From NCBI GenBank assembly GCA_014380705.1, contig JACMJI010000012.1, positions 1-16,299 of the forward strand: a stretch of 16,299 nt of DNA. The letters are read 5' to 3'. This DNA is from Gorillibacterium sp. GTDB taxonomy: Bacteria > Bacillota > Bacilli > Paenibacillales > NBRC-103111. The translations under genes were made by a program, and so were the position numbers. Positions 1-6,985 of this stretch are shown piece by piece (within the stretch, counting starts at the first letter, position 1; the number at the start of each line of letters is the position of its first letter). The notes beneath the pieces were generated by a model. That model had not been told where the DNA came from. It made no database searches and saw only the letters and a program-made list of their open reading frames with translations.

Positions 1-1128
1 ATCTAGAAGAAAATAAGGCTTCACGTAGCGCCCCATATTCGCCATAACGGTATTCTCGGTAATAGATAAAACTGGAAAAATCCCCGTTGCTCGTCTTTCT
101 TCCGTCAGAAGAGCAATTTTATTCTTAATCGCATCCCCCGGCGATTTGATAGCAATTTTTTTGCCATTGAGGGTAATGCTGCCGGAAGCAACAGCACGCA
201 TTCCGAATAGAGACTCAACTAATTCAGTCCTTTGCGCGCCAACGAGACCACCAACGCCAAGAATTTCCCCTTTGCGCAGCTCAAACGATACGTTTCTAAA
301 TGATTTCTCAATAGGAGAGGTAAGACGATCCACTTTTAAAATCGCTTCGCCAGGCACATTACTGCGTTCAGGAAAACGATGCGTCATGTCCCGACCAACC
401 ATTCGGGAGATAATGAGGTCTGTGGTAAGCTCTCCGGCTTCCCAAGTGCCGATGTATTTGCCGTCACGCATAATGGTTACATCGTCAGAGATCTCAAGAA
501 TCTCTTCCATTTTGTGAGATATATAGATGATGGAGCACCCACGCTTGCGCAAGCTGCGAATGATCTTAAACAGGAGCTCAACTTCATTGCCTGTTAAAGA
601 AGATGTAGGTTCGTCCATCACGATGATCTTCGAGTGGAAAGAAACTGCTTTGGCAATTTCCAAGGATTGCACTTTGGAGACAGATAAAGTTCCCACAAGT
701 GTGTTTGGATTGATATCTAGCTCGAGTTCCTCAAATAATGCTTTCGAATCCCGAAACATCTTCTTATGGTCAATAAACTGAAAAGGCCAAAAGCCCCGTA
801 CTGGAAAACGCCCAAGCCATAAGTTCTCCATTACACTGCGAAAGGGCACAGGATGTAGCTCCTGATGAATCATTGAAATCCCGTTATTGAGTGCATCTTT
901 GGAATTTAAGATGGTAACGGGGCTGCCATTTAGAAAAATTTCCCCTGCATCGGGCTTGTAAATACCGAACAGGCACTTCATGAGCGTTGATTTTCCTGCT
1001 CCGTTCTCTCCCATCAGGGCGTGGACGGTTCCCGGTCGAACCTTCAGGGTTACTCCATCAAGCGCCTTGACGCCAGGGAATTCTTTGGTGATGTTGCTCA
1101 TCACAAGCTGATATTCGTTATCTTTCAT
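1..1128 (-). CDS. mglA: Galactose/methyl-galactoside ABC importer ATP-binding protein MglA (partial, C-terminus beyond left edge)
   Basis: ATPase that powers a CUT2-family sugar importer; it works on the inner face of the membrane with a permease (mglC, expected beyond the left edge) and MglB. 376 codons are present of the roughly 500 usual for the family. The first nucleotide-binding domain has Walker A GENGAGKS (residues 40-47), a signature region LSVSKVQ (148-154) and Walker B IIVMDEPTSSL (D172, E173). The second domain has the degenerate Walker A GLVGAQRTEL typical of MglA, preceded by the RKGEILGVG strand. The start is the ATG at 1126-1128, with AAGGGGG seven bases upstream. The signature reads KVQ where E. 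coli MglA has QMQ, a small departure. The gene lies 75 bases after mglB on the same strand, with a hairpin between them. Sequence similarity to E. coli MglA, recalled from memory, runs through the whole visible part, so the family call is firm. The exact sugar follows from MglB. Confidence 0.93.
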   Translation of the reverse strand, partial: MKDNEYQLVMSNITKEFPGVKALDGVTLKVRPGTVHALMGENGAGKSTLMKCLFGIYKPDAGEIFLNGSPVTILNSKDALNNGISMIHQELHPVPFRSVMENLWLGRFPVRGFWPFQFIDHKKMFRDSKALFEELELDINPNTLVGTLSVSKVQSLEIAKAVSFHSKIIVMDEPTSSLTGNEVELLFKIIRSLRKRGCSIIYISHKMEEILEISDDVTIMRDGKYIGTWEAGELTTDLIISRMVGRDMTHRFPERSNVPGEAILKVDRLTSPIEKSFRNVSFELRKGEILGVGGLVGAQRTELVESLFGMRAVASGSITLNGKKIAIKSPGDAIKNKIALLTEERRATGIFPVLSITENTVMANMGRYVKPYFLLD

Positions 1129-1149
1129 GGTTTCGCCCCCTTACATATC

Positions 1150-1189
1150 AAAAACAAGGGTGCAACGTACGCGTACATTGCGCCCTTGT
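1150..1189 (-). terminator. Hairpin with T-run between mglB and mglA (terminator or attenuator)
   Basis: On the minus strand an 18-bp inverted repeat (1154-1189) pairs with one C-A mismatch and one G-U pair, and folds back on a GTACGCGTAC palindromic core. It is followed by five T (1150-1154 read in reverse) and then by the mglA ribosome binding site. It starts 14 bases after the mglB stop. As the tail is short, partial read-through into mglA is likely. This would give more binding protein than ATPase, a common arrangement in sugar ABC operons. It could also act as a 3' stabiliser of the mglB message. Confidence 0.7.
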
Positions 1190-1203
1190 CTCCTGTAAAT
1201 CCA

Positions 1204-2229
1204 TTACTTCGCGTCTTGAATATTTTCCTTGGTGATCTTCTTGTAGGAGATCCACACGTATTGGTTGTCAGTGATGTCGTAGCCTGTGTTTGCCTTCGTT
1301 GGAATCTCGCCTTTAGCAAGAGCATTAGCCAACTGAAGTGTTGCAGCACCTTGGTTTTTAGCATCATTTAGTACGGTACCGAGCAGTGTTCCATCTTGCA
1401 GCGCCTGCGTTGCAGGAGCCGTTGCATCTACACCGACAACCGGCATAAATTTATTGTCTTTGAAGTAACCAGCCGCTTTCAATGCTTCGATCGCACCGAG
1501 AGCCATGTCATCGTTATTGGCAAGAACGGCTTCAATTGCATTTCCTTTAGAAGCTAGGAAAGCAGCCATTTTCTCTTGGCCTTTTACACGATCCCACATT
1601 GCTGTATCTTCAGCGACTTTTTCAACTTTAATTCCAGCATCCTCGATTGCCTTAATGGAATACGTCGTACGCATTTCAGCATCTTGGTGTCCTGGTTCGC
1701 CTTTAAGCATTACGTATTGCAAAATGCCATCTTTGTTACGGTCTGCTTCTGGGTGAGCTTTCCAGTAATCAGCAATGATCTGACCGGACATGACACCGGA
1801 CTCTTCTGCTTTAGCACCTACATAATAAACTTTATCCCATTTTTTCATATCTTCTGGCGTGGGTTCACGGTTAAAAAATACAACTGGAATGTTTGCTGTT
1901 TTAGCTTTGCCGATAATAACACCAGCGGCGGTACGGTCAACGGGGTTGATTGCGAGTGCATTCACTTTTTTGCTGATGAATTGGTCAACTTTATCATTTT
2001 GTGTAGGTTGCGCATTTTGGCTATCTACGATTTCAACCTTTGCTTTATCCTTTGCTGCGTCTGAGATCGCGTTACGTACGCCAGTCATAAAGGTATCGTC
2101 AAATTTATAAATAGCTACCCCAATCGTCTTCAAACTTCCAGCTGCTCCATTGTCGTCTTTCTTAGCACAACCTGCACCTAAGCTTGCCAAAAGTGCGCCT
2201 GCTGTTACTACGGCTAATAATTTTTTCAT
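1204..2229 (-). CDS. mglB: Galactose/glucose-binding lipoprotein MglB
   Basis: Extracytoplasmic sugar receptor of the Mgl ABC importer, 341 aa. An N-terminal signal peptide ends in LGAGC, so C21 is the likely lipid anchor. The residues known to hold galactose/glucose in E. coli MglB are all present in the matching motifs: YKFDDTF (Asp and Phe), FFNREP (Asn), GEPGHQDAEMRTT (His, Asp, Arg), DTAMWD (Trp), ANNDD (Asn), GVDA (Asp) and LNDAKNQ (Asn). The EF-hand-like calcium loop DRNKDGILQ (163-171) and its distal Glu (NAIEAV) are also kept. I chose the ATG at 2229 because GGGAGG lies eight bases upstream and the signal peptide begins there; a frame extension to 2259 has no such support. The gene is first in an mglBA unit just downstream of a sensor lipoprotein/kinase/regulator operon on the same strand, which probably controls it. 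Confidence 0.93.
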   Translation of the reverse strand: MKKLLAVVTAGALLASLGAGCAKKDDNGAAGSLKTIGVAIYKFDDTFMTGVRNAISDAAKDKAKVEIVDSQNAQPTQNDKVDQFISKKVNALAINPVDRTAAGVIIGKAKTANIPVVFFNREPTPEDMKKWDKVYYVGAKAEESGVMSGQIIADYWKAHPEADRNKDGILQYVMLKGEPGHQDAEMRTTYSIKAIEDAGIKVEKVAEDTAMWDRVKGQEKMAAFLASKGNAIEAVLANNDDMALGAIEALKAAGYFKDNKFMPVVGVDATAPATQALQDGTLLGTVLNDAKNQGAATLQLANALAKGEIPTKANTGYDITDNQYVWISYKKITKENIQDAK

Positions 2230-2276
2230 TAAAAAAGCCTCCCTTTTTTTATAACTCACACCAGTTTGCCAACACC

Positions 2277-2340
2277 CTTATTATGGGTTAGGTCCAAGAA
2301 AATATACCGGATAGGTATTCCCTACAAACTTATTATGGGT
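2277..2340 (-). repeat. 12-bp direct repeat pair in the mglB leader, 52 bp apart
   Basis: CTTATTATGGGT occurs perfectly at 2277-2288 and again at 2329-2340. The 52-bp offset is about five helical turns, so both copies would face the same side of the DNA. They lie between the candidate promoter and the mglB start. They may be operator sites for a second regulator, or carry -10-like elements (CATAAT on the minus strand). No function is proven. Confidence 0.5.
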
Positions 2341-2366
2341 CATAGGCTTAAGAAATCGAATGTAAA
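2339..2366 (-). promoter_or_regulatory. Candidate mglB promoter
   Basis: On the minus strand TTTACA (2361-2366) and TATGAC (2339-2344) are spaced 16 bases. The -35 box matches five of six consensus positions; the -10 box is poor, as expected for an activated promoter. Transcription would start near 2332, giving a leader of about 100 bases. A second candidate is TTGTAG (2322-2327) with TATTTT at 2299-2304, spacing 17. I cannot decide between them from sequence. Confidence 0.35.
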
Positions 2367-2396
2367 ATACTCATCTGTTCTATCAAAATTCTCATC
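2364..2396 (-). promoter_or_regulatory. Paired direct repeats 21 bp apart, probable AraC-type activator site for mglB
   Basis: AAAATACTCATC (2364-2375) and AAAATTCTCATC (2385-2396) match at 11 of 12 positions and are exactly 21 bp apart, two helical turns. Seen from mglB they are GATGAGnATTTT half-sites, and the promoter-proximal one overlaps the candidate -35 box TTTACA. AraC-family activators have two helix-turn-helix units and typically bind direct half-sites about 21 bp apart, the nearer abutting the -35. The response regulator encoded at 5194-6867 has such a domain and is the obvious candidate to bind here. The binding partner is inferred. Confidence 0.5.
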
Positions 2397-2434
2397 AAAA
2401 AAACAACGCATGGCATCTAAGGCGCCACGCGTTG
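2397..2434 (-). terminator. Rho-independent terminator of the regulator-kinase-lipoprotein operon
   Basis: On the minus strand an 11-bp stem CAACGCGTGGC pairs with GCCATGCGTTG (one G-T pair), with a loop of nine bases, followed by seven T. It begins 14 bases after the stop of the lipoprotein gene. It separates the sensing operon from mglBA, so mglBA needs its own promoter. Confidence 0.92.
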
Positions 2435-2447
2435 ATCTTTAGGGAAA

Positions 2448-3419
2448 TTATTTTACCAAAGGAAAGAGTCGTTTCTGATTTTCCTTCCAGAACATGTTGT
2501 CCAAATCGATGGTAGTGGATTCGGTATCCATCCGTAAGGGCACAGCTTTTCGGGCTGCCGCGAGAGCAGCATACTTAATTCCGAGATAGCCCATGCTGTA
2601 GGGGTTCTGGATGATAGAAGCCTGAATGGTACCCTCCTGCAGCAGTTCCAATGCCTCAGGTGTATGATCGAAGGTGACAAGCTTTACCGTACCCCGTAAA
2701 CCCATTTGTCGCAATTCCTCCGCTACGCCAATGGAGGCCTCGGTGTTCATCGCAATAATTCCGTCAATTGGTTTGCTGTCTTCAAGCCAATTGTGTACGG
2801 TACGGCCAATAAGCTTGGGATCAGCCTCTATATACTTAGTATCTACCACTGTAACCTGCGGATAACTTGTAAAAAGGTCTGCAATTCCAGTTTCCCTTTG
2901 AACCGTATTGCGGTCGCGCTTTTTTGTGCCCAGAATAGCGATCCGTGGAGATGGGGTAGTCGTAAACTCAAGCATTTTTTGACCCGCTTTTCGGCCAGCC
3001 TCATAATTGTCGGTACCAATAAAGCTTTTTATTTCGGGAGAATTGACCTCGGAGTCGATGGTGATAACGGGGATGCCCCGGCGAGTTGCTTCCTCCGCCA
3101 CCTCTGCTAAGGCATCATAGTCATTACCCGCTAAAACCAATGCACGAATCGGGCTGTCGAGTACCTGCCGAACTAACTCGATCTGACCATTCGCATCTGT
3201 CTCATTGCCAGGCGCATTAAATATCAGACTTACATTAAATTCTTTCGCGGCTGCGTCGGCCCCCATCTTGACTGTTTTCCAATAGTCGCCTTCATTGGTT
3301 GATAGGATGAGGGCAATGTTGGATTTTGCCGACTCTTGGCTCAAGTCAATATCTCGTGAGCAGGCCGTTAAGGAAAGAATGAGTGTCAAATAGAGCATGA
3401 TCTTCTTGAAGCCTTTCAT
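2448..3419 (-). CDS. Sugar-binding lipoprotein, probable extracellular sensor subunit of the adjacent two-component system
   Basis: 323-aa periplasmic-binding-protein-like receptor (Peripla_BP_4 type). The signal peptide ends in a good lipobox LTAC with C20 as the lipidated residue. The mature part shows the two-lobed fold markers IALILSTNEGDYWKTV at the first strand, IRALVLAGNDYDAL, IPVITIDSEV, FIGTDNY, and GTVKLVTFDHTPEAL near the hinge. The start ATG overlaps the kinase stop by 4 nt (ATGA), with AGGAGG six bases upstream, so it is translationally coupled to the kinase. No permease or ATPase gene is attached to it. Together with the coupling, this argues for a sensing role, as known for XylFII with LytS in clostridia. 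It could still deliver sugar to an importer encoded elsewhere. It is only distantly like MglB, and I see no basis for naming its ligand. Confidence 0.85.
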   Translation of the reverse strand: MKGFKKIMLYLTLILSLTACSRDIDLSQESAKSNIALILSTNEGDYWKTVKMGADAAAKEFNVSLIFNAPGNETDANGQIELVRQVLDSPIRALVLAGNDYDALAEVAEEATRRGIPVITIDSEVNSPEIKSFIGTDNYEAGRKAGQKMLEFTTTPSPRIAILGTKKRDRNTVQRETGIADLFTSYPQVTVVDTKYIEADPKLIGRTVHNWLEDSKPIDGIIAMNTEASIGVAEELRQMGLRGTVKLVTFDHTPEALELLQEGTIQASIIQNPYSMGYLGIKYAALAAARKAVPLRMDTESTTIDLDNMFWKENQKRLFPLVK

Positions 3420-5197
3420 TCTAATTCCTCCTTGACTAAGGGAATGCGAATGGATACTCGAGTACCCTCCTCTAGCTCACTTTCGATCTGAAGACCATAG
3501 GGCTGACCATAGTATAAGCGGATGCGTTCACTAACGTTTCTCAAGCCAACGCCTGAGCCATCTTCGCTCGAAGCCTCACCATTTAAAATATTCTCGAGAC
3601 GCTTAGGTGAAATGCCAACGCCATTATCTTCTATTAGCAAGAGAAGTGCCTCCCCTTCAACCCTTGCGGTAATGCGAATCAGTCCTTCATCGGCCATTTG
3701 TTCCACTCCATGGTGGAGAGAGTTCTCGACAATGGGTTGGAGAATCAGCTTCAGGGTTTGATAGGAAAGTGCTTCGTCCATAACATCGATTTCAAAGCGG
3801 AATTTATCCTTGAAACGCATCTGCTGGATAATGAGGTAATTGCGGACATGCTCTAGCTCTTCCCGCACGGAGATCACATTTTTGCCACGGCTAAGACTGA
3901 TACGAAACAGCTTCGACAGAGAAGTAATCGTAGTGATGACTTCGTCGTTTTTGCCGCTCCCAACCATGCGTACAACGGAGTTAAGGGTATTGTACAGAAA
4001 GTGTGGATTAATTTGCGCCTGAAGCACCTCAAGCTCACTCTTTCTTTTCGCCTCCTGCTCGTGGATAATCTGTTCCATTAACTCTCGAATGCGGGCGATC
4101 ATCGCATTGAAACGAATGGAGAGCTGTTCGACCTCAAAGGCTCCTCTGATCTCCATGCTGGTACTGAAATCGCCCTTTTCTACTCTTCTCATCGTCTTTT
4201 CCAATCGCCTAATCGGCTTGGTGATTTCTGCGGATAGGTAAAAGGAGACCAGCAAGATGAAGCCCGCAAAAAAGGCAAGCACCCAAACAATAAAAAGACT
4301 CAGCCCTTTTCTCGATGTCTTTATCTCGTCCATGTAGGAGACACCGACAATTTTCCAGCCTACGTCCGTAACCCATTGAACACTAATAAGACGGGGTTCT
4401 CCATCCAGCTCATCCTTAAAGCTTCCATAGGAATAGTTAAGCGCGCGCTCTACATTTTCACGTTTTAAATTAAGATAGATTAATTGCTGTTGGGGGTGAT
4501 AAATCAGGTTGCCAACCGGATCAAGCAGATAGACATAACCCCTTTTGCCAAGGCTTACTCGGCGGCAAAGCTCATCAATAATTCGAAAATTCACATCTAT
4601 AAGCAAGATGCCTTTCACGGTTTGGCCACCTTGGGTGAATTCTACCCCCTTACTCATGGATACCACCCATGGATACTGACCCTTGAACAGATTCTGAATG
4701 TGGGGTGCGGATACGGTAAGCTGACCCGGATGCTTCATCGCTAGATCAAACCAGCTCTGTTCGATCAGATGCGTATTGGCTCGTAAGTCAGCATAGGGAA
4801 CCCCGGCGACCAAGTCACCCGCAGCACTAAAAATCCCTAAAGAAACAATATCATGGCGAGTCGCGGTAATCGTCCTCAAATCTTTAGCGAGCTCTGTACT
4901 AAGGATGGTTGGACTACCACTGATCTTCTCATCTGCCAGATCAAATAGGTTGGCAATCTCGCTAAAGTAGTTTTCTAGGTTGAAATTAACCTGCTGAATA
5001 ATTTGCTGTGTGGTTAAAGCCGCATTCTGCTCGGCTGTACGTGAAAACTTGCTATAGAGTACAGCTCCGGCAAGGAACATCATCAGTACGGTAAGGGTTA
5101 ATGAAATAGCAAATATCCGCTGGATGTTTTTGGTTTTAAGTGATTTTATCCAACTATTAAAGAAGGAGAAACGATTCCTTAGGGGATGGCGTTTCAT
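3416..5197 (-). CDS. YesM/LytS-type membrane histidine kinase
   Basis: 593-aa sensor kinase. Order: TM1 (about 28-48), an extracellular sensor region of about 250 residues that looks like a Cache domain, TM2 (about 299-321), a HAMP linker (ITKPIRRLEKTMRRV onward), a His_kinase domain with QAQINPHFLYNTLNSV (phospho-acceptor H399), and an HATPase_c domain with VENSLHHG (N-box N492), DNGVGI, and GSGVGLRNVSERI. I chose the ATG at 5197 because it overlaps the regulator stop as ATGA and has GGGG eight to eleven bases upstream; the frame is open to 5248, but that extension would lie inside the regulator gene. Its stop overlaps the lipoprotein start in the same way. The kinase probably phosphorylates the regulator encoded upstream and takes its signal from the lipoprotein encoded downstream. 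Confidence 0.93.
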   Translation of the reverse strand: MKRHPLRNRFSFFNSWIKSLKTKNIQRIFAISLTLTVLMMFLAGAVLYSKFSRTAEQNAALTTQQIIQQVNFNLENYFSEIANLFDLADEKISGSPTILSTELAKDLRTITATRHDIVSLGIFSAAGDLVAGVPYADLRANTHLIEQSWFDLAMKHPGQLTVSAPHIQNLFKGQYPWVVSMSKGVEFTQGGQTVKGILLIDVNFRIIDELCRRVSLGKRGYVYLLDPVGNLIYHPQQQLIYLNLKRENVERALNYSYGSFKDELDGEPRLISVQWVTDVGWKIVGVSYMDEIKTSRKGLSLFIVWVLAFFAGFILLVSFYLSAEITKPIRRLEKTMRRVEKGDFSTSMEIRGAFEVEQLSIRFNAMIARIRELMEQIIHEQEAKRKSELEVLQAQINPHFLYNTLNSVVRMVGSGKNDEVITTITSLSKLFRISLSRGKNVISVREELEHVRNYLIIQQMRFKDKFRFEIDVMDEALSYQTLKLILQPIVENSLHHGVEQMADEGLIRITARVEGEALLLLIEDNGVGISPKRLENILNGEASSEDGSGVGLRNVSERIRLYYGQPYGLQIESELEEGTRVSIRIPLVKEELE

Positions 5198-6867
5198 GAA
5201 CGATCCCCACTCACGCTGCTGCGATATTCCTTCGGAGAGATTCCACAAACCTTTTTAAAACAGAAGCTAAAATAGTTTGGATCAACAAAGCCAACCTTAT
5301 CGGCAATTTCAAAAGCTTTCAGATCGGTAGATTGAAGGAGGTCCTTGGCGACATCCATCCGTAGCTGCATCAGATAGTTGACAAAGGTCGTTTTCGTTTC
5401 TTTCTTGAAAATGGTGCTGAAATACCCGCTGCTGATATGCAGGTGGCTGCAGATCATGTTGATCGAGATATCATTCTCATGGTAATGAGCGTGAGTATAG
5501 GCTTTAGCCTCATTGACTAGGTTCTTATAGGAGAATTGCCGATCACTGACAATGCTGCTATGGATTTTGGTGCAGAGGGCTGTGATCCAGTTTTGAGTTT
5601 CTTGCAGGCTAGAGAAGCGGTGGAGCTCGGCGAAAAGTAGAAAGTTCTCACCAAAAACATGATCCGTGTCGAGATCGGCATCCTTGCAGACCTTAAGAAT
5701 AGCCGTAAGCATCTCAACAAGATAAATTTGATAATCCGCAAAAGAAACAGCCGCTTCCGCGATCGCATGGAACATGCTTTCCACAGTTTCCTTAATCTCT
5801 GTCAGGGTACCGACCTTTAGCGAACGAATGAGCGATTGCTGGTTGAACTCATCGAAACGAACCCGCTCGACCATTCGTTTTTCAACATCATTGATCCAGA
5901 TGACCCGGTTGCTTCCGTGCAAGAGTCGGTAATCAAGCGCCAGCACCGCATCCTCGTAGGAGTACTTAAAATCAGTGACGCTTCCGCGAACCGTACCAAC
6001 GCCAATTGTAACCGTGAGTTTAAGGTAACGCTCCACGCTCTGCCGTATCTTGTTTAGGATAGGCAGGGTTGTATCGGTCAATACTTCCTGATCAGGTTCA
6101 TGGGTCACAGTAAGCAACACGACCCGATCATTATGAATAAACGGGATACCAAGCTTGTACTCTGCAGCGATCTCCTCGGTTATGTTTAAGACAGCAAACA
6201 ATTGCAGCTCCTTGTCAGCAGAATCCTTCAGGGAACCAGAGGATAGTGGGGTCGTACTGAGAAGCCCGTCCCCTTGGAAGGTCGCCTCTGCCCTAGGAGA
6301 ATCAACACTGATCACGGAAGCAACAAAGCCATTGCCCGCAAGCGGCAACTCGTAGAGTGCTGATTTATCCTCAATGTCACGCCGGGAAAGCTGCCGGGTA
6401 ACAAGGGAAATGAGGAAATTTTCCTTAAGGACAGGAAGGCTTTTGCGGTAATGTTCCTGCAATACCTGCATGTCTTCCCTCCGAGCACTTTCATGGATAA
6501 GACGTTCCTTGACCTTGATTAGGGCTTGAACCAGTTCATTGGAGGTAAAGGGTTTTAAAACATACTCATCAATAAGAAGCTTGACCGCCTTTTGGGCGTA
6601 TTCAAACTCATCAAAGCCAGTCAGAATGACGATCCTTACCGCAGGATAGCGATCCTTGATCCAAGCCGACAGTTCGAGCCCATCCATAAATGGCATTTTT
6701 ATATCGGTTACAACAACATCCGGCACATGCCGCTCAATCATTTCCGTTGCTTCCTTGCCATTTTCCGCTACGCCGATAACCTCAAAGCCCAAAGCAAGCC
6801 AGTCAATTTCGCGACGGACACCTTCACGGACATTTTCTTCATCGTCAATAAGAATTAATTTGTACAA
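5194..6867 (-). CDS. YesN-type response regulator with receiver and AraC DNA-binding domains
   Basis: 557-aa response regulator. The receiver domain spans about 1-120, with acidic residues D8, D9 and phospho-acceptor D55 in VVVTDIKMP, then LTGFDEF and the LKPF lysine. A middle region of about 300 residues contains stretches typical of this family (VTIGVG, YEDAVLALDYRLL). The C-terminal 100 residues form two helix-turn-helix units (ISINMICSHLHISSGYFSTI and AFEIADKVGFVDPNYFSFCF) ending with SPKEYR. The start codon is TTG at 6865-6867: an in-frame TGA lies three codons upstream, AGGTG lies seven bases upstream, and the next in-frame Met is residue 43, inside the receiver. It is first in the operon with the kinase and sensor lipoprotein. 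Likely target: the mglB promoter region. Confidence 0.92.
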   Translation of the reverse strand: MYKLILIDDEENVREGVRREIDWLALGFEVIGVAENGKEATEMIERHVPDVVVTDIKMPFMDGLELSAWIKDRYPAVRIVILTGFDEFEYAQKAVKLLIDEYVLKPFTSNELVQALIKVKERLIHESARREDMQVLQEHYRKSLPVLKENFLISLVTRQLSRRDIEDKSALYELPLAGNGFVASVISVDSPRAEATFQGDGLLSTTPLSSGSLKDSADKELQLFAVLNITEEIAAEYKLGIPFIHNDRVVLLTVTHEPDQEVLTDTTLPILNKIRQSVERYLKLTVTIGVGTVRGSVTDFKYSYEDAVLALDYRLLHGSNRVIWINDVEKRMVERVRFDEFNQQSLIRSLKVGTLTEIKETVESMFHAIAEAAVSFADYQIYLVEMLTAILKVCKDADLDTDHVFGENFLLFAELHRFSSLQETQNWITALCTKIHSSIVSDRQFSYKNLVNEAKAYTHAHYHENDISINMICSHLHISSGYFSTIFKKETKTTFVNYLMQLRMDVAKDLLQSTDLKAFEIADKVGFVDPNYFSFCFKKVCGISPKEYRSSVSGDRS

Positions 6868-6985
6868 TCTAATTCACCTCAGTAAAGAATCGGGTAGCCC
6901 TACGAACAATTATTCTTTTACTTCTTAATTTTATTGCGTTATTCTTTCATTGAAGCCATTTTTTGTAGAAAGGAATCATGCCTTA

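Noticed and set aside
1576..2064. 162-codon plus-strand frame antisense to mglB
   Set aside because: It is a shadow of mglB, has no ribosome binding site, and has cysteine- and phenylalanine-rich nonsense composition.
2230..2330. Catabolite-responsive element (cre) near mglB
   Set aside because: I found no stretch close to the TGnAAnCGnnnnCA pattern.
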